DNA of 25,749 bases from a virus, in the IMG/VR virus record IMGVR_UViG_3300027841_000013, positions 1 to 25,749 of that record; one strand, 5' to 3'. Positions within the stretch are counted from its first letter, which is position 1. Every line of letters starts with the position of its first letter. Of this stretch, positions 21,563-25,749 are shown piece after piece. A program made the position numbers and the translations under genes. A model generated the notes under the pieces. That model was given only the letters and a program-made list of their open reading frames with translations, was not told where the DNA came from and searched no databases.

Positions 21563-22844
21563 GGTTTACCCTTTCGGTGTCAAAAAACCTTGTCCGACTC
21601 CCCATCCATAGACACGGAACCGAAACGTTCCTTTCTCCCTGACGTTGTTTGCCGATGATGATTTCCGCTTTCGCCTGGTGCGCTTTCGTGCTGTGCTCGC
21701 CGTCTTCGATTTTGTCCTGGCATTTTTGACATCCGGCGGCTTCCCTGTATGGGAATAGGATCACGTCGGCGTTGTTTTCAATCATTCCCGATCCGCGCAA
21801 GTCACTCATTACCGGTTTACGTTTATCTTTTTCACTCCCACGGTTTAGTTGCGAAAGCAACATCACACAGATTTTCAATTCCTTCGCCAAGTTTTTAAGG
21901 CCGGTTGTGATGTTGTCTAGTTCCATCACCTCCTTGCTTTTGTCGTATTTCATTATTTGTAGATAGTCAATAAGCATAAGATCCAGACCGCTTTTTTTTG
22001 CTTTTCTGACTTTTCTTGTCAGTTCTGATAGTGTTATTCCTGCCGGGTCGTCAATTAACATGGGCCAGTCGCTCATTTTCCCGACAGATTCGGTAATCCT
22101 CGGGAAATCAAAGTCGCGCAACCGCTGGGGAGCGCGGATCAGACTAAGCGGAACACACGAACTAGACGCTACTGACCGCATTAAAAGCTGTTCCGTGGTC
22201 ATTTCGCAGGAAAAGACTAGCGTTTTGAATCCATGGCTTGCCGCCGATTCAGCCGCCCCGAGTGCAAAACTAGTTTTACCCATGCTAGATGATCCGGCGA
22301 CAATGACAAGATCGCCGTGGTGCATCCCTTCGGTGTAAAAATCAAGGGCTTCGATTCCATAACTCATGCCGGTAATTTTTCCGTTTTGCTTATAACGCCG
22401 GTCGATTTCCTTCATGAGTTTAGCAAGTCCTTTTTTCATCGAAACCGGTTCCGATTTTGACATTTCAGTCAGGCTTGCCGTGTATCTTTCGATCAAGATA
22501 TTGGCTTCTTCTGGCGATTGGACCGAAACCAATTGACGGCCAAGGCTTTGAATTTTCCGTTTCGTCGCCTCTAGTTCAAGGTTTTGACAATGGCTTGCGA
22601 GAAAAGCGGTTGTGAACTCCAGGTCTACCCATGAACAAATCGTCGTTGCTGGCAAACCGGTTGCCGCCGAAACGGACGCAACATCTCCGCCTTCCATTTC
22701 TTCCAGGTAAAGGAAGGCTTTTTTGTACTCTCCCGTGAACCAATCGCGATGGACCGCGTTAGTTATTTCGTGGATGGTTTCCGGGAATAGTATCATCGTC
22801 GCGATGATTACGGCCTGTGTTTGGTCAATCTTCTGTTCACTCAT
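21555..22844 (-). CDS. DnaB-like replicative helicase
   Basis: A 429-residue protein with the DnaB domain order. The N-terminal helical domain covers about residues 1-105 (DQTQAVIIATMILFPETIHE). The RecA-like C-terminal domain has Walker A AGSSSMGKT (183-191), an FSCEM motif (211-215), Walker B DLMLIDYLQ (288-296), SQLNR (331-335) and the IIIGKQRQGER motif near residue 396. It unwinds DNA at the phage fork. An extra GCQKCQDK Cys pair (C372, C375) lies before the final motif, where DnaB proteins usually have only a short acidic loop. It overlaps the initiator-like gene by 8 bases; no DnaC-like loader is visible. Confidence 0.93.
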   Translation of the reverse strand: MSEQKIDQTQAVIIATMILFPETIHEITNAVHRDWFTGEYKKAFLYLEEMEGGDVASVSAATGLPATTICSWVDLEFTTAFLASHCQNLELEATKRKIQSLGRQLVSVQSPEEANILIERYTASLTEMSKSEPVSMKKGLAKLMKEIDRRYKQNGKITGMSYGIEALDFYTEGMHHGDLVIVAGSSSMGKTSFALGAAESAASHGFKTLVFSCEMTTEQLLMRSVASSSCVPLSLIRAPQRLRDFDFPRITESVGKMSDWPMLIDDPAGITLSELTRKVRKAKKSGLDLMLIDYLQIMKYDKSKEVMELDNITTGLKNLAKELKICVMLLSQLNRGSEKDKRKPVMSDLRGSGMIENNADVILFPYREAAGCQKCQDKIEDGEHSTKAHQAKAEIIIGKQRQGERNVSVPCLWMGSRTRFFDTERVNHD

Positions 22845-23604
22845 CCCAGAAACCGCGCCTCTTCATTGTTTCGATTAGCTTAGCCTCGTTTTCGTCTTTG
22901 GGGACGTAAGGTCCGGACGTGTCTTTGACTTCGGGAGGGGGTTTGTCTCGTATCGCCGTTAACCGCTGGATGATGTTCCGCTGGCGGTACATGTGGACGT
23001 CGCCTCCACATAGCTGATACACGTCCTCGATTACGGAAACTGGATTTCCGGCGGCAAGAATTTCGCGGACTATTTTTAGTGGGGGGACGCTTGACAGCCC
23101 GCAAGTCTGCAAATGCAACTTTTTTATTTCTTCCACTTCCGTTTCGAAATCGCGCGCGACAGCTTCTAAGGTCTTTATCTTCTCTTCTCTTCTCTTCTCT
23201 TCTCTTGGTAACGGTGGCGGCGTTACTTTTTCGTTACCTTCGCCGTTACCTGGAAAATTCTCTTTAAATTTCGCAACCCTACGAGCCGTCAATGCTCTGC
23301 TTTTTGCCGTGTTTCCGTTGTGTTTTTCGAAGCCAGGGAGTGAAATTCCGTCTGCGTTGACTGCCAACCACCCCACTTTTTGAACCGCTTCGCAGAATCC
23401 AGTAACGCCAATTATACGGTCTAGTAACGCAAAAGTAACGCTAGCGGCGTTACCATTTACCGTTTGTTGGTCAAACCACCGCCACAAACGGAACAGTTTT
23501 CCAACCGTCAAATCTGGGTCGTCCCATCCCATTGTTGCGGTTATGGCCAGAACTTCGGATTTTTCAGGTGTGCATAATTCTACCTTTATCCAATCACCGG
23601 CCAT
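22837..23604 (-). CDS. Phage replication initiator-like protein (wHTH N-terminus)
   Basis: A 255-residue protein beginning MAGDWIKVELCTPEKSEVLA and continuing MGWDDPDLTVGKLFRLWRWF, a recognisable family of phage replication proteins encoded next to DnaB-like helicases. Residues 1-105 probably form a winged-helix DNA-binding domain (LLDRIIGVTGFCEAVQKVGW). A purine-rich linker (PREEKRREEKIK) follows and is encoded by a pentanucleotide repeat. The C-terminal part is helical and ends KRRGFWDE. The likely role is origin binding and helicase recruitment, inferred from family and position. Confidence 0.75.
   Translation of the reverse strand: MAGDWIKVELCTPEKSEVLAITATMGWDDPDLTVGKLFRLWRWFDQQTVNGNAASVTFALLDRIIGVTGFCEAVQKVGWLAVNADGISLPGFEKHNGNTAKSRALTARRVAKFKENFPGNGEGNEKVTPPPLPREEKRREEKIKTLEAVARDFETEVEEIKKLHLQTCGLSSVPPLKIVREILAAGNPVSVIEDVYQLCGGDVHMYRQRNIIQRLTAIRDKPPPEVKDTSGPYVPKDENEAKLIETMKRRGFWDE
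23178..23206. repeat. Pentanucleotide tandem repeat (TCTTC, 5.8 copies) inside the initiator gene
   Basis: 29 bases of unbroken TCTTC units on the plus strand (GAAGA on the coding strand), encoding the EEKRREEK linker. The unit length is not a multiple of three, so gain or loss of a unit shifts the reading frame. Confidence 0.9.
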
Positions 23605-23609
23605 TTATC

Positions 23610-23789
23610 CTACCCCCTTTTCACACCAAGACGTTTGAGGGCTTTCGATACCGTGAATGGAGTAAGATTTAGCGCCCTGGCACATTCAGTTATGGTTGTC
23701 ATTTCTTGAGTTCGCAGGTAATCCAAAATTCTCTTTTCGTTTTGTTCCCGGATTAAAGCGTTGTGCTTACCTCTTCCATTGATAATCAT
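23610..23789 (-). CDS. Small winged helix-turn-helix protein
   Basis: A 59-residue protein: MIINGRGKHNALIREQNEKR, then a compact HTH in ILDYLRTQEMTTITECARAL and LNLTPFTVSKALKRLGV (residues about 18-56). I choose ATG at 23789 because GGAGG lies upstream and a new promoter precedes it; the longer frame runs through the terminator. It is the first gene of the replication operon and may regulate it. Its stop lies just before the initiator start. Confidence 0.77.
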   Translation of the reverse strand: MIINGRGKHNALIREQNEKRILDYLRTQEMTTITECARALNLTPFTVSKALKRLGVKRG

Positions 23790-23820
23790 AAACCCTCCGA
23801 GTTCGTTTTTTGTCTTGCTT

Positions 23821-23849
23821 AGTGTAATAGTTATGGTTGGTGATTGCAA
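23821..23849 (-). promoter_or_regulatory. Sigma70-like promoter of the replication operon
   Basis: Minus strand: TTGCAA (plus 23844-23849), 17-base spacer, TACACT (plus 23821-23826). It lies directly downstream of an intrinsic terminator and 31 bases before the wHTH gene. Confidence 0.68.
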
Positions 23850-23858
23850 GCCCTTTTT

Positions 23859-23900
23859 AAAAAAAACAAAACCCCCAAAAGATCGAAATCTTAAGGGGGT
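23859..23900 (-). terminator. Intrinsic terminator after the nuclease-like gene
   Basis: Minus strand: arms ACCCCCTTAAGAT and ATCTTTTGGGGGT around a TTCG loop (11 of 13 pairs), followed by TTTGTTTTTTT. It separates the cro-tRNA-nuclease transcript from the replication operon and may be the site where an antiterminator acts. Confidence 0.88.
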
Positions 23901-23944
23901 GTTGTCCCGGCTCTCCGGCCCGTCACGCATAGTCTAAGCCCGCG

Positions 23945-24427
23945 TTATAAGCCCTTTGGCAGTCCTTCGTAGACCAAATCAAAATGCCCACGAACCACCA
24001 TCCTTCGAAGGGCGGAGTACATCATCTGCGTCTCGCACCGTTTATTGCCATCGAACGGCTTGCCATGCCACCATCCGCAGTTACCGGGCACACCATGCAC
24101 CTTCTTGATCTGCCTCGGTAGCGCATACAGCAGCCCCCATCCTTCGGGTAAATCGGCCATGGTGATAATATCGGGCGGGCAGAGAAAAAACCGCCAATCT
24201 CCCATCCCGCGCTCCGGCGTCTGGCGAAACGGCTTGACCTTGTCGGCCAGAAAATCCGCCCGCGAAGTTTTGCACTCAACCATGATAGAAAGACCATCAC
24301 GCCAGCCAATTGCGTCAGGCAGTTCTCCGTTGTGGGTCGATGCCTTGAAGTCATCGCGGAAAACAACTCCGCACCCCTGGTTTTTTAACCATCTTTCAGC
24401 CTTCAAAACCAATTCTTTGTGTGTCAT
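23945..24427 (-). CDS. PD-(D/E)XK nuclease-like protein
   Basis: A 160-residue protein with a catalytic pattern of the PD-(D/E)XK superfamily: PDAIG (P37-D38), then VECKTSRADF (E51-C52-K53), preceded by a helix (KELVLKAERWLKNQGCGVVF). This layout resembles VRR-NUC and related small phage nucleases that may cut branched DNA. Substrate unknown. GAGG precedes ATG at 24427. It lies between the tRNA-Thr gene and a strong terminator. Confidence 0.75.
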   Translation of the reverse strand: MTHKELVLKAERWLKNQGCGVVFRDDFKASTHNGELPDAIGWRDGLSIMVECKTSRADFLADKVKPFRQTPERGMGDWRFFLCPPDIITMADLPEGWGLLYALPRQIKKVHGVPGNCGWWHGKPFDGNKRCETQMMYSALRRMVVRGHFDLVYEGLPKGL

Positions 24428-24477
24428 TTTGACCTCGGTGCATGGGGCTTATAACCCGTCGCTCAAGCGTTATATTT

Positions 24478-24552
24478 TGGAGCCACCGGCAGGAATCGAA
24501 CCCGCGTTTTACTCATTACAAGTGAGTTGCCTAGCCTCTAGGCTACGGTGGC
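24478..24552 (-). tRNA. tRNA-Thr (anticodon TGT)
   Basis: 75 bases including an encoded CCA. Acceptor GCCACCG/CGGTGGC, D arm GCCT-AGAGGCT-AGGC with a short 7-base loop, anticodon arm ACTCA-CTTGTAA-TGAGT with T33 and anticodon TGT, variable loop AAAAC, T arm GCGGG-TTCGATT-CCTGC, discriminator T. It reads ACA codons and probably supplements host supply. Confidence 0.95.
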
Positions 24553-24563
24553 GTCGACGGTTT

Positions 24564-24681
24564 ATGCTTCCTGCCTGGCCTCACCCGGATTCTACGCCAG
24601 CCCTTCGCCGTGGTGCATTCCGGTTCCTAGCCCACGATCTACTCCAATTCACCGGGGGTCATTGCTGACCGAAGGAAGCAT
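24564..24681 (-). ncRNA. Possible structured RNA between MazG-like gene and tRNA-Thr
   Basis: A 118-base stretch closed by a perfect 8-bp inverted repeat (ATGCTTCC/GGAAGCAT). Inside, minus strand, are GGTCA-GCAA-TGACC (perfect stem with a GNRA loop), CGTGG/CCACG and CTGGC/GCCAG helices, and a CCCGG/CCGGG pair that would make a pseudoknot with the last stem. It contains no useful ORF and lies 11 bases before the tRNA. I do not recognise a known RNA family; it could also be a processing leader of the tRNA. Confidence 0.4.
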
Positions 24682-24691
24682 ATTGTTAGAT

Positions 24692-25024
24692 TCATTCGCT
24701 CGCTGTTTGTCTTTCCAATCCGCCCGCCTTATCCGCCATCATCATGGCAAAGTTGGCGACGTCGGCGGCTTCACCGGCCACATTGTGTCTGGCCATGGCC
24801 GTCATGTCGCGGGTCCGAAGCGAGGGGTTTTTCTTAAACCTCTGTTCCGCGAAATAAAGATTGACAAGCGCCCGCGCCAGTTCGCAAGATTCTTGTAACA
24901 ACCGCCAAAGTAGATAGCTTTTCTTGCAGTTAAGCCACGATCCCTTACCGATGTTTTTGGCCTGGTTCAACTTTGCCAGCATGATAAGACTGAATTTAAA
25001 TACCTCATCATCCCCGCGTATCAT
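24692..25024 (-). CDS. MazG-like nucleotide pyrophosphohydrolase-like protein
   Basis: A 110-residue, all-helical protein. The segments LLQESCELARALVNLYFAEQ and HNVAGEAADVANFAMMMADK look like the E-x(2)-E ... E-x(2)-D metal-binding helices of all-alpha NTP pyrophosphohydrolases (E-AAD at residues about 84-87). Such phage enzymes may trim nucleotide pools. The family link is tentative. The start overlaps the Cro stop by 17 bases and the two are cotranscribed. Confidence 0.55.
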   Translation of the reverse strand: MIRGDDEVFKFSLIMLAKLNQAKNIGKGSWLNCKKSYLLWRLLQESCELARALVNLYFAEQRFKKNPSLRTRDMTAMARHNVAGEAADVANFAMMMADKAGGLERQTASE

Positions 25025-25187
25025 CGTCCACCGCCTTTAGTGCGCCCTTTGTTATTGATTCGAGCTGATAAGCCCTGGCAATCGGGACATCCTCGCCCCA
25101 CATGTAAACAGCAGGGCACGAAATGCCTAGAGCTTTCGCGACGTTTTGAACGTTTCCAAAATGCTTTTTTACATCTTCCGTTTTCAT
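25008..25187 (-). CDS. cro: Cro-like repressor (P22 Cro type)
   Basis: A 59-residue protein, MKTEDVKKHFGNVQNVAKAL..., very like P22-type Cro (KKDVIDHFGTQRAVAKALGIS in pattern). The HTH is VQNVAKALGISCPAVYMWG (about residues 13-31), and the tail LESITKGALK is also typical. I choose ATG at 25187: AGGAGG lies eight bases upstream, while the longer frame has no ribosome site. It is the first leftward early gene. It should bind operators in the adjacent divergent region and reduce early transcription. Confidence 0.88.
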   Translation of the reverse strand: MKTEDVKKHFGNVQNVAKALGISCPAVYMWGEDVPIARAYQLESITKGALKAVDDDTRG

Positions 25188-25209
25188 CTTTCGCACCTCC
25201 TTTGTGAAA

Positions 25210-25238
25210 AAGGTAACAGGGATTGCATTTAATTTCAA
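25210..25238 (-). promoter_or_regulatory. Leftward early promoter (cro)
   Basis: Minus strand: TTGAAA (plus 25233-25238), 17-base spacer, TACCTT (plus 25210-25215), 22 bases before the cro start codon. Confidence 0.6.
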
Positions 25239-25260
25239 GGGGCCTTACCAAAGCGCCCTT
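25237..25260. promoter_or_regulatory. Candidate Cro/repressor operator
   Basis: A 24-base imperfect palindrome with half-sites AAGGGnnCTT (AAGGGGCCTTAC and, on the other strand, AAGGGCGCTTTG; 8 of 12 matches). It touches the -35 of the leftward promoter and lies between the two divergent promoters. Confidence 0.5.
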
Positions 25261-25280
25261 ATTTTTTTTCAAAAATATCA

Positions 25281-25309
25281 TTGACAGGCGAGATAAGCTG
25301 GTTTAGTGT
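25281..25309 (+). promoter_or_regulatory. Rightward sigma70-like promoter
   Basis: TTGACA (25281-25286), 17-base spacer, TAGTGT (25304-25309). An inverted repeat TGTTG-tttc-CAACA (25307-25320) covers the expected start site and could be another operator. Confidence 0.65.
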
Positions 25310-25355
25310 TGTTTCCAACAGGCCGACGCCAGCGAAGGGAAGAGGAGGGCAGACA

Positions 25356-25749
25356 ATGAAACTCTACAAACTGACAGACCAAAACGGAAAAACGCAGAAC
25401 GACACACAGTGGGGCGAAGGCGTGACTATAATGAATAGTCCGAAAGAAAATCCGCAACTGTGTTCCGGAGATGTTCTTCACGCCTACACTGGCCTTGACT
25501 TGGCGTTTCTGATGAATCCGATTCATGCCAATATTTCGGATCCGCGAGTTTTCGAGGCGGAGGGAGATGTTGTCGTTTTCGATCCGTTGAAGGTCGGATG
25601 TTTTACTCTGACGACGACAAGAGAGATCGAAAAGCCGTGGTGGGTCGGCCATGAAGACGAGAAACGCGTTCGAGTATTGTTCGCCGTACTGTGCGCGGAA
25701 TCCGTCAACAGAAACTTATCCATTGGGAAACACCTGGAAACGTTGAAAT
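25356..25749 (+). CDS. DUF7666-like phage protein, N-terminal part
   Basis: About 131 residues are visible; the frame runs off the window. It opens MKLYKLTDQNGKTQNDTQWG, followed by LCSGDVLHAYTGLDLAFLMN and a beta-rich middle (RVFEAEGDVVVFDPLKVGCF), the pattern of phage proteins grouped as DUF7666-like, function unknown. A GAGGAGGG ribosome site precedes ATG at 25356. It is the first rightward gene from the divergent control region, where a lambdoid phage would usually place its repressor; the repressor may lie further right. Confidence 0.65.
   Translation, partial: MKLYKLTDQNGKTQNDTQWGEGVTIMNSPKENPQLCSGDVLHAYTGLDLAFLMNPIHANISDPRVFEAEGDVVVFDPLKVGCFTLTTTREIEKPWWVGHEDEKRVRVLFAVLCAESVNRNLSIGKHLETLK

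Noticed and set aside
24564-24681. Eight-base inverted repeat considered as an attC site
   Set aside because: There is no AAC/GTT box pair at the ends, and the interior folds into several separate helices rather than one long hairpin.

Overview
The window is part of a tailed-phage genome, probably a temperate podovirus or prophage of a Gram-negative bacterium (most likely a proteobacterium). Evidence: short-tail genes in T7/BPP-1-like order (portal of the head-tail connector family, TTPA/TTPB-like tail tube proteins, then internal virion proteins of the gp13-gp14-gp15-gp16 type), a P22-type Cro repressor, sigma70-like promoters and strong Shine-Dalgarno sites. The host cannot be fixed from sequence alone. 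No integrase, CI-type repressor, holin or endolysin is visible, and both ends are cut inside genes.

Layout. (1) About 1-17100, minus strand, is the late module. Reading right to left: small membrane protein, terminase small and large subunits, two small proteins, portal, Bbp19-like protein, scaffold, major capsid, Bbp16-like protein, a run of small structural or unknown proteins, a ConA/LamG-like repeat protein, TTPA-like, TTPB-like, gp13-, gp14- and gp15-like proteins, and the start of a gp16-like protein. (2) 17213-18272, plus strand, is a four-gene island with its own promoter, candidate operator and terminator. (3) 18271-25187, minus strand, is the early module: Cro, MazG-like protein, a possible structured RNA, tRNA-Thr(UGU), PD-(D/E)XK nuclease-like protein, a terminator/promoter pair, wHTH protein, replication initiator-like protein, DnaB-like helicase, small accessory genes, the cassette array, a tRNA-like gene and two small genes. 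(4) 25281-25749, plus strand, is a divergent promoter and the beginning of a DUF7666-like gene.

The most striking feature is 18860-20566: an integron-type gene cassette array with six attC-like sites and no integrase in the window (CALIN-like). It sits between the replication genes and the rest of the early operon. Each cassette begins with a GTTNNNN box whose reverse complement recurs as the R'' box of that cassette's own attC, as integron recombination predicts. Removing all five cassettes recreates one plausible ancestral attC (ATTTAAC...GTTAAAA). All cassette genes face the direction of the phage operon.

No gene-free stretch exceeds 300 bases. The largest (about 195 bases at 19442-19636) is two attC sites plus a gene-less mini-cassette. 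Others are the divergent promoter region 17099-17284, the tRNA-like/attC region 18725-18901, and the RNA/tRNA region 24428-24691.
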